A stretch of DNA of 64,000 bases, taken from Chryseobacterium sp. G0201. GTDB taxonomy: Bacteria > Bacteroidota > Bacteroidia > Flavobacteriales > Weeksellaceae. Within the stretch, counting starts at the first letter, position 1, and every line of letters begins with the position of its first letter. The stretch is from the NCBI RefSeq assembly GCF_003815655.1, contig NZ_CP033917.1, positions 3,410,001-3,474,000 of the forward strand, read 5' to 3'. The notes beneath the pieces were generated by a model that did no database searches, was not told where the DNA came from, and worked only from the letters and a program-made list of their open reading frames with translations. Positions 26,680 through 36,053 of this stretch are shown here, one piece after another. Both the position numbers and the translations under genes were made by a program.

Positions 26680-28272
26680 ATGTATAACAAAGGACTATAT
26701 CACAATTGGGTACCCAAACCCATACAGCTTTTGCTGATTGTATTGCTGCTTGCTGTGGTGATGCCGCTGGGTGGTGTTTACACAGGGAATATCAGTTATG
26801 TAGTGAGCGGTACCGGTGCGATGACCGAATATTTCATGTGGGCAAATTATGCTACAACGATCGGAATGGGAGCGTGTATGCCTATTGTGATGAGAATGAA
26901 AATGAGGTTTAAAGTTCGTGATAAAATGATTGTTTTGTTGGTTCTTTTAGGCTTGTTAAGCTATCTGAATGCGACTACTTTTGATCCGATGATCTTTATT
27001 TTTACCTCTTTAATTATCGGATTTCTAAAAATGATGGTGACCATAGAATTGTTCTTACCATTGATGGCGATGATCGGTAACAGAGGAATGTTTTACGGAG
27101 CATTTTATACGTTTGTTTTAGTGATGAATCAGGTGGTAGCCTATTATGCGGTGGAAGTTTCCATTCAATATAATTGGCAGCAATTCTATATTTTGATCTC
27201 GGTTTTCTGTTTTATTTTGGCTCTTTTACACTGGATTTTTATGCATGATAAATATTTTGCGTTAAAAGTTCCGTTGCATTATATTGACTGGTTGAGTATC
27301 TTACTTTTCATTTCAACATTCATGTTCTCGGCATACGTTTTTTCTTTTGGAAAACAGCAGGATTGGTTGAATTCAAAAAATATTATTAATGCTAGCATAG
27401 GTGCTTTTGTAAGTTTTGCTTCGTTGGTATTGAGACAATTAACGTTAAAAAGACCTTATTTATCTTTCATTATATTTTCAAAAAATAATGTTCAACACGG
27501 TTTATTTATGTTGTTGTGTCTGGGTATGTTTTTAGGAACGACGTCTATTCAAAATACATTTGCTGTCGGAGTGTTGGGGTATGATCAATTAACGAATGCT
27601 AGACTAAATTTATTAATGATTCCCGGACTGATTTTATCAGGAGTAACAGCCATATTTTGGTTTAAAAAGGAAATTCCCTTGAAAATGTTCATCTTTTCTG
27701 GCTTTTCAGCGATGATGGGCTATGTGATTATTATGTACTTTTCGATGGTCTTAGAATTCAGTTATGACGGATGGTATTTACCAATGTTCCTGAAAGGGTA
27801 TGGAATGGGTTCATTGTTCATCTCGGTCTGGTTTTATACATTGGATAAACTAGAGCTAGACGACATGATGGCCGCCATCGGATTGGTATTGGTATGGAGA
27901 ACATTTTTTGCAGTAGGACTCTTTTCGGCTTTGTATTCTTGGTTTCAATATCAGTTTCAGGTCGTTGCCATTGGAGACTTAGCAGTTTACATGGATGGAA
28001 TGACCATTACGCCTCAAAACGTTGCCGCCAATATGAAAGCCATTCAGCTGAATGCGATAATTGCCGCTAATAAAAAGATATTCGGATATATTATTCTTGC
28101 TGGTTTTGGAGTGTTGGCTTACATTATAACGCATCATTTTGGAAGAGAACAATTTACGTATGTTCGATTCGTAAGAATGTTGAGCGGAAAATCGGTAATT
28201 GCAAGAAGAAGATTAAGAGAACGAAAAAGATTAATAGAAGATATAAAAGACGCAGCCGGACCTGCGATATAA
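26680..28272 (+). CDS. MFS efflux transporter, EmrB-like
   Basis: 530 residues with about 14 membrane segments, as in the DHA2 (EmrB) branch. The basic C-terminal tail (ARRRLRERKRLIEDIKD) is cytoplasmic. It should export a hydrophobic or aromatic compound using the proton gradient through the HlyD-like and TolC-like partners. It is 90 bp after the fusion-protein gene, with an inverted repeat between them. Substrate is unknown. Confidence 0.88.
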   Translation: MYNKGLYHNWVPKPIQLLLIVLLLAVVMPLGGVYTGNISYVVSGTGAMTEYFMWANYATTIGMGACMPIVMRMKMRFKVRDKMIVLLVLLGLLSYLNATTFDPMIFIFTSLIIGFLKMMVTIELFLPLMAMIGNRGMFYGAFYTFVLVMNQVVAYYAVEVSIQYNWQQFYILISVFCFILALLHWIFMHDKYFALKVPLHYIDWLSILLFISTFMFSAYVFSFGKQQDWLNSKNIINASIGAFVSFASLVLRQLTLKRPYLSFIIFSKNNVQHGLFMLLCLGMFLGTTSIQNTFAVGVLGYDQLTNARLNLLMIPGLILSGVTAIFWFKKEIPLKMFIFSGFSAMMGYVIIMYFSMVLEFSYDGWYLPMFLKGYGMGSLFISVWFYTLDKLELDDMMAAIGLVLVWRTFFAVGLFSALYSWFQYQFQVVAIGDLAVYMDGMTITPQNVAANMKAIQLNAIIAANKKIFGYIILAGFGVLAYIITHHFGREQFTYVRFVRMLSGKSVIARRRLRERKRLIEDIKDAAGPAI

Positions 28273-28292
28273 AGATACCTTGTTTTTCATTT

Positions 28293-28333
28293 GTAAAACT
28301 CCATTTTATTATAAGATGGGGTTTTACTTTTTT
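28293..28333 (+). terminator. pump operon terminator
   Basis: GTAAAACTCCAT and ATGGGGTTTTAC form a 12-bp stem with one wobble pair, followed by TTTTTT. Confidence 0.8.
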
Positions 28334-28409
28334 AATGATTACATCAAAAAAGGTGTAATAAAAAAACGTTAGGTTTAGATTGATTGATATTGCCTAAGAT
28401 TATTAAAAT

Positions 28410-28445
28410 AAAAGGTTGTTCCAAAATATTTGAAACAACCTTTTT
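28410..28445 (-). terminator. terminator after the MoxR-type ATPase gene
   Basis: AAAAGGTTGTT and ACAACCTTTT flank a loose loop; on the minus strand a T run follows the stem. Confidence 0.75.
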
Positions 28446-28464
28446 AAGTTATATATTTTTAATC

Positions 28465-29919
28465 TTAATTTCTTAAAAACTGACCAATGCCCGTAGAATC
28501 AAACGTGAAAGTATTTTGATTTTCAGCTTTATCTAATTTTTTACTGATCGTTAATGCCCATAAAACTAATTCTTTACAGAAGTTTTGATCTTCAGCGCTT
28601 AATTCGGTAGTATTTTCTTCAACAACTTCTACCAAAGGCGTGATGCTGTTGAGTTTGCTGTAGAATTCTTCGTCTGTATCAGTGTAATTAAGTTCAAGGT
28701 GATTTTTATTAAACCATTTAATTAAGTCAGTGTACGGAGTTTTAATACCTTCTTTTTCAAGTTTTGAAATACGTGGAAATAGATTTTCAAACTGTATCAT
28801 AACAGCTTGGTCAATCAATATTTTCGCTACATAATCTGCACCTTCCTGTTCACCTTCATAAACAAGCTCAATTTTTCCTGTAATGGATGGAATAATTGAC
28901 ATGAAATCAAGCAAACGAACCGTCGTCTTTTCAGCGCCGGATTCAATTAATCTTAATTTTGCTGCAGCAACTAAATTTTCCATCGCACTGATGGTAAGTC
29001 TTGCACTGACGCCACTTTTGGCATCTACATATTCGCTGTCACGTGCTGCAAAAGCCACTTGTTCTAGAAGGTCTTTTGCTAAATTTGGAATGTAAATCTG
29101 TGATTGATCTTCAGGTGAAATGGCAGCTTCCTGTTCGGTAATTTGTCGGGCAAGGGCAATTGTTTTGGGATAATGGGTAAAAATTTGTGATCCAATTCTG
29201 TCTTTCAGAGGAGTAACGATGCTTCCTCGATTGGTATAATCTTCCGGATTTGCTGTAAACACAAATTGAATATCAAGAGGCATTCTCAATTGAAATCCAC
29301 GGATTTGAATATCACCTTCCTGCAGAATATTAAATAAAGAAACCTGAATTCTTGCCTGTAGATCGGGTAATTCGTTCAATACAAATATCGAACGGTTGGC
29401 ACGCGGAATCATTCCGTAATGTAAAACACGCTCATCGGAATAAGGCAGTTTTAAAGTTGCTGCTTTTATGGGATCGATGTCACCAATTAAATCTGCAACA
29501 TTTACATCCGGAGTCGCCAGTTTCTCAAAGAAACGGTTGGAACGATGAACCCACGAAATTGGAGTTTCATCACCAAGTTCTGCAATTAGATCTCTTGAAT
29601 ATTTTGAAATCGGGTGGAACGGACTGTCATTGATTTCAGACCCTTTCACGATCGGCATATATTCGTCAAGAAGATTGACCATGCTTCTTGCAATTCTGGT
29701 TTTTGCCTGTCCGCGTAGACCTAATAAATTAATATGATGCCCTGCTAAAATAGCTTTCTTCAATTGTGGAACCACAGAATCTTCATAACCCCAAAGTCCT
29801 TCAAATACAGGTTCTTTAGCTTTAATTTTTGCAATTAAATTAGCCTGAATTTCTTCATTGATCGTTTTATCTATGTATCCTGATTTTTTTAATTCCTTGA
29901 ATGTAATATCGTTTTTCAT
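28465..29919 (-). CDS. MoxR/Mg-chelatase-like AAA+ ATPase
   Basis: 484 residues. Walker A is GLRGQAKTR (67-75), and the Walker B region is IFVLNELPDL, followed by LFNILQEGDIQIRG and the sensor segment FTANPEDYTNRG. These match the magnesium-chelatase ATPase type. The C-terminal part (about 290-484) is helical. It lies upstream of a VWA-domain protein gene on the same strand, 192 bp apart. Such ATPase/VWA pairs usually act as chaperones that load metal or remodel a target; no target is shown here. Confidence 0.88.
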   Translation of the reverse strand: MKNDITFKELKKSGYIDKTINEEIQANLIAKIKAKEPVFEGLWGYEDSVVPQLKKAILAGHHINLLGLRGQAKTRIARSMVNLLDEYMPIVKGSEINDSPFHPISKYSRDLIAELGDETPISWVHRSNRFFEKLATPDVNVADLIGDIDPIKAATLKLPYSDERVLHYGMIPRANRSIFVLNELPDLQARIQVSLFNILQEGDIQIRGFQLRMPLDIQFVFTANPEDYTNRGSIVTPLKDRIGSQIFTHYPKTIALARQITEQEAAISPEDQSQIYIPNLAKDLLEQVAFAARDSEYVDAKSGVSARLTISAMENLVAAAKLRLIESGAEKTTVRLLDFMSIIPSITGKIELVYEGEQEGADYVAKILIDQAVMIQFENLFPRISKLEKEGIKTPYTDLIKWFNKNHLELNYTDTDEEFYSKLNSITPLVEVVEENTTELSAEDQNFCKELVLWALTISKKLDKAENQNTFTFDSTGIGQFLRN

Positions 29920-29981
29920 TTTAAATTTTTATTATTTCTAATTGATAGAGAAATGTTTAATTTTTAACAATTAATGTTGAC

Positions 29982-30009
29982 GTTTAAAATTTGATGTTTA
30001 GAATTTGGT
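29982..30009. repeat. period-7 tract (GTTTAAA/ATTTGRT type)
   Basis: GTTTAAA, ATTTGAT, GTTTAGA, ATTTGGT in a row between the VWA gene and the ATPase gene. Confidence 0.5.
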
Positions 30010-30015
30010 TTCTTC

Positions 30016-30060
30016 CGGGTTATACCCGAGGCTATTATTGTTGAACCACTTCGTGGTTCA
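30016..30060 (+). repeat. two-stem REP-like element, copy 1
   Basis: CGGGT-TAT-ACCCG, then GCTATTAT, then TGAACCAC-TTC-GTGGTTCA. It has the same plan as 61835-61877 on the other strand, with different stem sequences. Confidence 0.6.
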
Positions 30061-30076
30061 TTGCGCGTTTTATTAA

Positions 30077-30111
30077 CCTCCAGCTTCAAACTTCCAACTT
30101 CCAGCTTTTAT
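30077..30111. repeat. period-7 tract (CTTCCAR type)
   Basis: CCTCCAG, CTTCAAA, CTTCCAA, CTTCCAG, CTTTTAT. It runs up to the stop codon of the VWA gene. Confidence 0.5.
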
Positions 30112-31254
30112 CTATATTCTTTTTATTCTGTTTTTTTCGTAATCTTCAAATATCATTTGTCCCAAGCCTGAAAGACCTGTTAGAAAGGCTTTCCCTTTAT
30201 TCTGCGCAGTGAATGCATTGACAAATTGACGAAGATAAGGATCCTGTGCAATCATAAATGTTGTAATCGGAATTTTTAATTTCCTTGCCTGTGCAGCTTT
30301 GTTGAGACATTGATTCACAATGGTTTGGTCCAAACCTACACTGTTCATATAATATTCTCCATTGGGTAATTTTATGCAGCTTGGTTTCCCGTCTGTGATC
30401 ATAAAGATCTGCTTGTTGGTATTTCTTTTTCTGCGAAGAATATCCATTGCCAATTCCAACCCGGCAACGGTATTGGTGTGATAAGGTCCCACCTGTAAAT
30501 AGGGAAGGTCTTTGATCTTGATCGGCCACGCTTCGTTTCCAAAAACAATAATATCGATGGAATCTTTGGGATATTTTCTTTTAATTAATTCCACCAATGC
30601 CATGGCGACTTTTTTGGCAGGCGTAATTCGATCTTCACCATATAAAATCATAGAGTGACTGATATCGATCATCAACACGGTGCTCATTTGAGCCTTATGT
30701 TTGGTTTCCTCTACGATCAGATCGTCTTCTGTCATGCGTAAGTCTGAAATCCCGTTGTTGATCTGTGCATTTTTTAAGCTTTCGGTCATATTCACAGCGG
30801 ACAGATCATCTCCATATTGGAAATTGCGATTTTCACCGTCCCGTTCATCGCCAACTCCAGTTTTGTTCGTGCGATGATTTCCTATACCACTTTTTTTGAG
30901 TTTTCCAAAAATTTGATCTAAAGCATATTCACGTAAAGCAGCCTCAAGTTTGGCAGTTAAGATATTTTTGCCTTTTCCAGATCCTGAATTTCCATCTTCT
31001 GAATCATCTTCTTTTTTGATGTAACCTCGTTTTCTTAGGTCTTCTTCAAAATCCTCAAGAGAATATTCATCACTAAAAATATCATATTCTTTATCAAGCA
31101 TATCGAGCCACTCAAAGGCTTCCTCAATATCACCGGAAGTGTGTGTCAGTAGATCTTTGAAAACATCAAATACCCAATCAAAATGCGATATCTCTTCCGG
31201 AATGTGTTTACTGAAAGTATATCCTTTTTGATAATTAAAATCTTTATTTGTCAT
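30112..31254 (-). CDS. VWA-domain protein, partner of the MoxR-type ATPase
   Basis: 380 residues. An acidic, Gly/Ser/Lys-rich stretch (about 80-100) precedes a von Willebrand A domain (about 185-375) with a MIDAS motif DISHSM in VLMIDISHSMILYGEDR, a conserved Thr in HTNTVAGLEL, and ITDGKPSC. No signal peptide or membrane segment, so it acts in the cytoplasm. The layout is like that of ChlD/CoxE-type partners of MoxR ATPases. Transcribed first, followed by the ATPase. Confidence 0.88.
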   Translation of the reverse strand: MTNKDFNYQKGYTFSKHIPEEISHFDWVFDVFKDLLTHTSGDIEEAFEWLDMLDKEYDIFSDEYSLEDFEEDLRKRGYIKKEDDSEDGNSGSGKGKNILTAKLEAALREYALDQIFGKLKKSGIGNHRTNKTGVGDERDGENRNFQYGDDLSAVNMTESLKNAQINNGISDLRMTEDDLIVEETKHKAQMSTVLMIDISHSMILYGEDRITPAKKVAMALVELIKRKYPKDSIDIIVFGNEAWPIKIKDLPYLQVGPYHTNTVAGLELAMDILRRKRNTNKQIFMITDGKPSCIKLPNGEYYMNSVGLDQTIVNQCLNKAAQARKLKIPITTFMIAQDPYLRQFVNAFTAQNKGKAFLTGLSGLGQMIFEDYEKNRIKRI

Positions 31255-31552
31255 AAGATGTTGATGATGTTTAAAACACTACAAGTTATGGAAATATTTT
31301 TGCAAGATTACGACGTAGAAAATAGAAAATACTAATGATGGTGATAAGAATGAGAGTATAACATAAGATCTCCAATTTAATGGAATCGAGGAATAAGACT
31401 ATATTTGGTTGTTAGACAAAGTAAAATTTTAATTATGAAAATTGATTTAACCTCCGATACTCCGAGTGCAATTCTTTGATCATATGAAAGAGGTATAATA
31501 AAACAGAAATGAAAATTTTAATTAATTATATTTGTACTCAACAAACATATCA
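31255..31552 (+). other. intergenic region with an orphan promoter-like site
   Basis: 298 bp. TATATTTG at 31400-31407 fits TAnnTTTG, and a 14-codon ORF (31435-31479) follows it, but no terminator or family supports a gene. The second promoter at 31527-31534 serves the next gene. Confidence 0.35.
31527..31534 (+). promoter_or_regulatory. -7 element for the 31.5 kb lipoprotein gene
   Basis: TATATTTG ends 18 bp before the ATG at 31553. It overlaps an earlier in-frame ATG at 31532, which therefore cannot be the start. Confidence 0.55.
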
Positions 31553-32101
31553 ATGATGAAAAAAATAGTATTGTTAGCTTCTGCGGTTTTAGTTTTAAAT
31601 TCTTGTGTGGTATCTACTGCTGCAAAAGTTGTAAAAGGAGCTGTAAACGTAAGCTACAAAGCCGTTAAAGGAACTGTTAACGGAATTAGCTGGGCAGTCC
31701 GTAAAGCCAACGGAAAAATTGATGAAGACCGTTTAGACGGCACCTGGAAAGTAGTAGGAGTGTACCGCGGCTCTTTTGAAGACTTTACAAAAGATCAAAA
31801 TCCTGAAAGTTCATTTACTTCTGACTGTACAGATAGTTTTGATCAGATCATTTTTAAAACTAATAGGTCTAAATTTCAACCCGTTCACTGCAGTTCAGAG
31901 AAAGAAGATTGGGTGAAATATTCTTTAGAATTCGGAAAAAACCCGATAACGAAAGAAAAGGAAAATTATATAGAATACAATTCTAGTAATTATATTTCCG
32001 TAATTGATGTCAATAATAAAACGATGGTTTTAGAAGGAAATTTGATGCCTAAACTAGCATTTTCCGGTGCTAAATTATATCTTTTAGAAAAAGTGAAATA
32101 G
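31553..32101 (+). CDS. predicted lipoprotein
   Basis: 182 residues from the ATG at 31553 (ATGATG). The lipobox is VLNSC, followed by a short helical region with repeats of KAVKGTVNG type, then a beta-rich domain (about 70-180) with DGTWKVVGVYRGSF, like lipocalin-type lipoproteins of Bacteroidota. Two Cys residues (about 95 and 117) may form a disulfide. Function unknown. It ends 15 bp before the glutaminase gene, so the two are probably co-transcribed. Confidence 0.75.
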   Translation: MMKKIVLLASAVLVLNSCVVSTAAKVVKGAVNVSYKAVKGTVNGISWAVRKANGKIDEDRLDGTWKVVGVYRGSFEDFTKDQNPESSFTSDCTDSFDQIIFKTNRSKFQPVHCSSEKEDWVKYSLEFGKNPITKEKENYIEYNSSNYISVIDVNNKTMVLEGNLMPKLAFSGAKLYLLEKVK

Positions 32102-32116
32102 CGATTATATTCAACT

Positions 32117-33127
32117 ATGAAAAAAAACATTTTTTTATCTGCAAAGGGAATTCTTTTTGCAGCTTTTCTTTCTTTAAATACGGTGATCTATGCTCAGAAA
32201 ACAGAAAATATTTCAACGATTTCGGAAAAAACATTAAACAGTATTCTCGAAAAAAACAGATCGTATTATACGCAAGGTAAGGTTGCTGACTATATTCCTG
32301 AATTAGGAAAGATGGATGCCAAAGCGATTGCTTTTTCAATAGTAGATAAAAATGGGAAAGTTTTTAGTACAGGTGATGTTCAGAAGAAATTTACGATGCA
32401 AAGTATTTCCAAGATCATTGCATTAATGGTTGCTGTGAATGAAAGGGGAGAAGCCAATGTTTTTGATAAAATGGGATATTTCGGATCTGATAAACCTTTT
32501 AATCATTTCTCAAATCTTGAAACAACAGGCAAGCCGCTTAATCCTATGATGAATGCGGGTGCAATTCTTACGACTTCTTTAATTTCCGGAGATGGCGAAA
32601 AACCATTTCTTAAAATTTTGGATATGGTAAGGTATATTACGAAAAATCAGAAAACTGATTACAGTAAATCTGTTTATGAATCAGAAAAAGCTACAGGAAA
32701 TCGTAACCGAGGAATGTTTTATCTGATGAAAAATAGCGGGTTGATTTCCGGAAATGAAGATCAACTGGATAATTATTTCAAGCAGTGTTCTATTGAGCTG
32801 ACCACTGAAGATTTGGCTAAAATAGGTTATTTCTTTGCCAATCAATGTGTACGATTTGATGGGGATACTACCCATAAAAATAAGGAAATTGCAAAATTAG
32901 TTGAATCGCAAATGCTGACTGCCGGGATGTATGAATTCAGCGGTGAGTATTCCCGAAACGTTGGCTTACCAAGTAAATCTGGTGTTGGAGGCGGAATTAC
33001 GGTAAGTGTTCCCGGGAAAATGGGCATTGGTGTTTTCAGTCCGGCTTTAGATCAACATGGGAATTCTTTAGCGGGGTATCACATGATTTTAGATTTAGTG
33101 AAACAATATGATTTGAGCGTATTTTAA
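32117..33127 (+). CDS. glsA: secreted glutaminase
   Basis: 336 residues: a signal peptide (to about 27, ending YAQ) plus a 310-residue glutaminase of the serine-dependent, beta-lactamase-like fold. The catalytic Ser and Lys are in MQSISK (about 94-99); NPMMNAGAI, the FYLMKNSGLISG segment and KSGVGGGI are family motifs. It hydrolyses glutamine to glutamate and ammonia. The signal peptide places it in the periplasm or outside, unlike the cytoplasmic enzyme of Escherichia coli. Confidence 0.93.
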   Translation: MKKNIFLSAKGILFAAFLSLNTVIYAQKTENISTISEKTLNSILEKNRSYYTQGKVADYIPELGKMDAKAIAFSIVDKNGKVFSTGDVQKKFTMQSISKIIALMVAVNERGEANVFDKMGYFGSDKPFNHFSNLETTGKPLNPMMNAGAILTTSLISGDGEKPFLKILDMVRYITKNQKTDYSKSVYESEKATGNRNRGMFYLMKNSGLISGNEDQLDNYFKQCSIELTTEDLAKIGYFFANQCVRFDGDTTHKNKEIAKLVESQMLTAGMYEFSGEYSRNVGLPSKSGVGGGITVSVPGKMGIGVFSPALDQHGNSLAGYHMILDLVKQYDLSVF

Positions 33128-33208
33128 ATTATTGTCCTCTAATTTATCATGATAACCGGCTTCTATTTTCTCTTCTAAACCCTTATCTTTGCCCTATTAA
33201 AATATGAC

Positions 33209-33913
33209 ATGAAAGATTTAATGGGTAAAGCGATCTGGGATTATTTTCACAACGAAAATCCTGAAGATCTGCAGACTGAAACTTCAATTTCTGAACTGGA
33301 TGAACTTCCGGTGGAATATCTTTTCAGAGACTTTGAAGAGATGAATGAGATCGAACAAACAGCGTTGGAATTATCTCAAGGAAAAGTTCTGGACATCGGA
33401 GCGGGAGCTGGTTCGCATTCATTATATCTTCAAAATGAAAGAAATCTTGATGTTTTGGCTTTAGATATTTCTCCAAAATCTGTTGAGGTTTGTCAATTAA
33501 GAGGAATTAAAAATGCAGTTTGTGAAAACATTGTTGATTTTTCAGGTCAGACTTTTGACACGGTCTTGTTATTAATGAATGGAACCGGAATTTTTGAAAC
33601 CCTTAAGAAAATTGATATTTATCTTAAAAAACTTCAGTCTTTATTAAACGAAAACGGTCAGATTCTCATCGACAGTACTGATATTTTATACATGTTCGAC
33701 AAAGATTATGATGGTGGGGTTTATATTCCTGCAGGAGGATATTATGGTGAACTAGATTATATTGTTCATTATAAAGGCGAATCAGAAGATCCGATAAAAT
33801 GGCTGTATCTTGATTTTTTCACCTTACAAAATGCTGCTGAAAACAATGGTTTCAATATTGAAAAAGTGATGCAGGATGAGGATTCTTATTTAGCAAAACT
33901 GACTAAAAAATAA
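33209..33913 (+). CDS. class I SAM-dependent methyltransferase
   Basis: 234 residues with a Rossmann fold. Motif I is VLDIGAGAGSHSLYL (about 61-75), motif II ALDISPKSVE, motif IV LLMNGTGIF. The N-terminal 50 residues are acidic and helical. Acceptor unknown. It stands alone, with a terminator after a short repeat. Confidence 0.85.
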   Translation: MKDLMGKAIWDYFHNENPEDLQTETSISELDELPVEYLFRDFEEMNEIEQTALELSQGKVLDIGAGAGSHSLYLQNERNLDVLALDISPKSVEVCQLRGIKNAVCENIVDFSGQTFDTVLLLMNGTGIFETLKKIDIYLKKLQSLLNENGQILIDSTDILYMFDKDYDGGVYIPAGGYYGELDYIVHYKGESEDPIKWLYLDFFTLQNAAENNGFNIEKVMQDEDSYLAKLTKK

Positions 33914-33921
33914 ATGGATTT

Positions 33922-33961
33922 TGTCAGTACAGGCTCGCTTTACTCCTCGCAATGACTGACA
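33922..33961 (-). repeat. GTCATTGCGAGGAG-type repeat with terminal inverted repeats
   Basis: On the minus strand it contains GTCATTGCGAGGAG followed by TAAAGCGAGCC. It is bounded by TGTCAGT and ACTGACA. A longer relative is at 55198-55232. Confidence 0.55.
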
Positions 33962-33971
33962 GTAAAACAAA

Positions 33972-34004
33972 AAAGACGCATAAAATCTATGCGTCTTTCT
34001 TTAT
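33972..34004. terminator. terminator between the methyltransferase and metG
   Basis: AAAGACGCATA and TATGCGTCTTT form an 11-bp stem; it works for both converging genes. Confidence 0.85.
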
Positions 34005-34019
34005 CTAAAATATTGAAGA

Positions 34020-36053
34020 TTATCCTATTTCAATACCATTTTCTACAGTCTCATCAGACGTTACAAAAGATAATTTACCATCTGCTTTTGTCGTTAATAA
34101 TAACATTCCCTGAGATTCAATTCCTCTGATTTTTCTTGGAGCAAGATTTAGTAAAATCATTACCTGCTTTCCGATAACCTCTTCCGGAGTGAAACTATCT
34201 GCAATCCCTGAAACAACAGTTCTTACGTCAACACCCGTGTCAACAGTCAATTTTAATAATTTATCAGCTTTCTCAACTTTTTCAGCTTCAATAATGGTAG
34301 CTGTTCTTAAATCGATTTTCGTGAAATCATCAAAAGTTATTTCCTCTTTCATAGGGTTTGCGTTAGCGTTTGTTTTTTTATTGTTTTGTTTTGTATCCTC
34401 TAATTTTTGAATTTGAGCTTCAATGACATCATCTTCAATTTTTGAGAAAAGAAGAGAAGATTCGTTGATTTTATGACCTGTTTCAATTAAAACATTTTTA
34501 GTTTCAACATCACTCCAGTTTGATTTTTCAATATTGAACATATTCAATAACTTTTCAGAACTGAAAGGCATAAATGGTTCACACAATTGAGCTAAAGCAA
34601 CGGCAATCTGAGCCCCAACAAATAAAGATTGTGCCGCTTTTTCAGGATTGTCTTTAATAGTTTTCCAAGGCTCTTCTGCTTGAAGATATTGGTTTCCAAA
34701 ACGTGCTAAATTCATCAAAGCAGTTAAAGAGTTTCTGAATTCATAGTTCTCTAAGAATCCTGAAATTTCTTTTGCTGATTTATTGATTTCCTTTAATTCA
34801 GGGGCGTTTATATCTCCTTGAGGAACAATTCCATCATAATATTTATGAATAAGAACCGCAACTCTGTTGATGAAATTTCCAAAAATTCCTACTAATTCCG
34901 AATTATTTTTAGTCTGAAAATCTTTCCAGGTGAAATTATTATCCTTTGTTTCAGGAGCGGAAGAAAGCAATGCATATCTTAATACATCTTGCTGTCCCGG
35001 GAAATCCTGAACATATTCATGTGCCCAAACCGCCCAGTTTCTTGACGTTGATATTTTATCGTTTTCAAGATTCAAAAATTCAAAAGCAGGAACGTTGGTT
35101 GGCATAATATAGTCTCCGTGAGCTTTCATCATCGCAGGGAAAATAATACAGTGGAACACAATATTATCCTTTCCGATGAAGTGAACTAAATCGCTGTTTT
35201 CGCTCTGCCAATAATCTTTCCAGTCTTTTCCGTTTTTTGCAGCCCATTCTTTCGTGAAAGAAATATAGCCAATCGGGGCATCAAACCAAACATACAATAC
35301 TTTCCCGTCTGCATTTGGAAGCGGAACAGGAACTCCCCAGTTTAGATCTCTAGTCATAGCACGAGGTTTTAAGCCGTCGTTTAACCAAGATTTAACCTGT
35401 CCGTAAACATTAGGTTTCCAGTCGTCTTTGTGACCTTCAATGATCCATTCGTTTAGGAAATCTTCATATTCATTTAATGGAAGATACCAGTTTTTTGTTT
35501 CTTTAAGAATTGGAACATTTCCGCTTAACATTGATTTTGGATTGATCAATTCTGATGGAGAAAGGGTAGAACCACATCTCTCACACTGATCTCCGTATGC
35601 ATTTTCGTTTCCACAATTAGGGCAAGTTCCAACGATATATCTGTCGGCCAAAAATTCGTTAGCCTGTTCATCAAAATACTGTTCAGAAACTTCTTCCGTG
35701 AATTTCCCTTTTTCGTAAAGAACTTTAAAGAAATCCTGACTCGTATCGTGATGATTTTTAGATGTTGTTCTGGAATATTCATCAAAAGAGATCCCAAGAT
35801 CTGAGAACGATTTTTTGATGATCTCATGGTATTTGTCTACAATATCTTGTGGAGTAACTCCTTCTTTTTTTGCTCTGATGGTAATAGGAATTCCGTGCTC
35901 ATCCGAACCACAGATAAACGCTACATCTTTTCCTGATCTTCTGTGAAATCTTGCGTAAACATCCGCAGGAATATAAACACCTGCCAAATGTCCTATATGA
36001 ACCGGTCCGTTTGCATAAGGCAAAGCTGCCGTAATCATCTTTCTGTTTGACAT
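34020..36053 (-). CDS. metG: methionyl-tRNA synthetase
   Basis: 677 residues. HIGH-type motif YANGPVHIGHL (13-23), zinc-binding CPNCGNENAYGDQCERCG (about 143-160), and KMSKS in the variant form KISTS. An anticodon-binding helical domain follows, then a C-terminal tRNA-binding (EMAP-II-like) domain from about residue 575 with DLRTATIIEAEKVEKADKLL and GIESQGMLL. It charges initiator and elongator tRNA-Met. Full length. Confidence 0.97.
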   Translation of the reverse strand: MSNRKMITAALPYANGPVHIGHLAGVYIPADVYARFHRRSGKDVAFICGSDEHGIPITIRAKKEGVTPQDIVDKYHEIIKKSFSDLGISFDEYSRTTSKNHHDTSQDFFKVLYEKGKFTEEVSEQYFDEQANEFLADRYIVGTCPNCGNENAYGDQCERCGSTLSPSELINPKSMLSGNVPILKETKNWYLPLNEYEDFLNEWIIEGHKDDWKPNVYGQVKSWLNDGLKPRAMTRDLNWGVPVPLPNADGKVLYVWFDAPIGYISFTKEWAAKNGKDWKDYWQSENSDLVHFIGKDNIVFHCIIFPAMMKAHGDYIMPTNVPAFEFLNLENDKISTSRNWAVWAHEYVQDFPGQQDVLRYALLSSAPETKDNNFTWKDFQTKNNSELVGIFGNFINRVAVLIHKYYDGIVPQGDINAPELKEINKSAKEISGFLENYEFRNSLTALMNLARFGNQYLQAEEPWKTIKDNPEKAAQSLFVGAQIAVALAQLCEPFMPFSSEKLLNMFNIEKSNWSDVETKNVLIETGHKINESSLLFSKIEDDVIEAQIQKLEDTKQNNKKTNANANPMKEEITFDDFTKIDLRTATIIEAEKVEKADKLLKLTVDTGVDVRTVVSGIADSFTPEEVIGKQVMILLNLAPRKIRGIESQGMLLLTTKADGKLSFVTSDETVENGIEIG

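Noticed and set aside
28883..29633. Plus-strand ORFs of 70-93 codons inside the ATPase gene
   Set aside because: They are shadows of a well-supported minus-strand gene with no family features.
31435..31479. 14-codon ORF behind a TATATTTG site
   Set aside because: Too short, with no terminator and no recognisable family; it could occur by chance.
33914..34010. tRNA-like or CRISPR-like GC-rich stretch
   Set aside because: It is a GTCAT-type repeat plus a terminator. No cloverleaf, and no regularly spaced direct repeats anywhere in the window.
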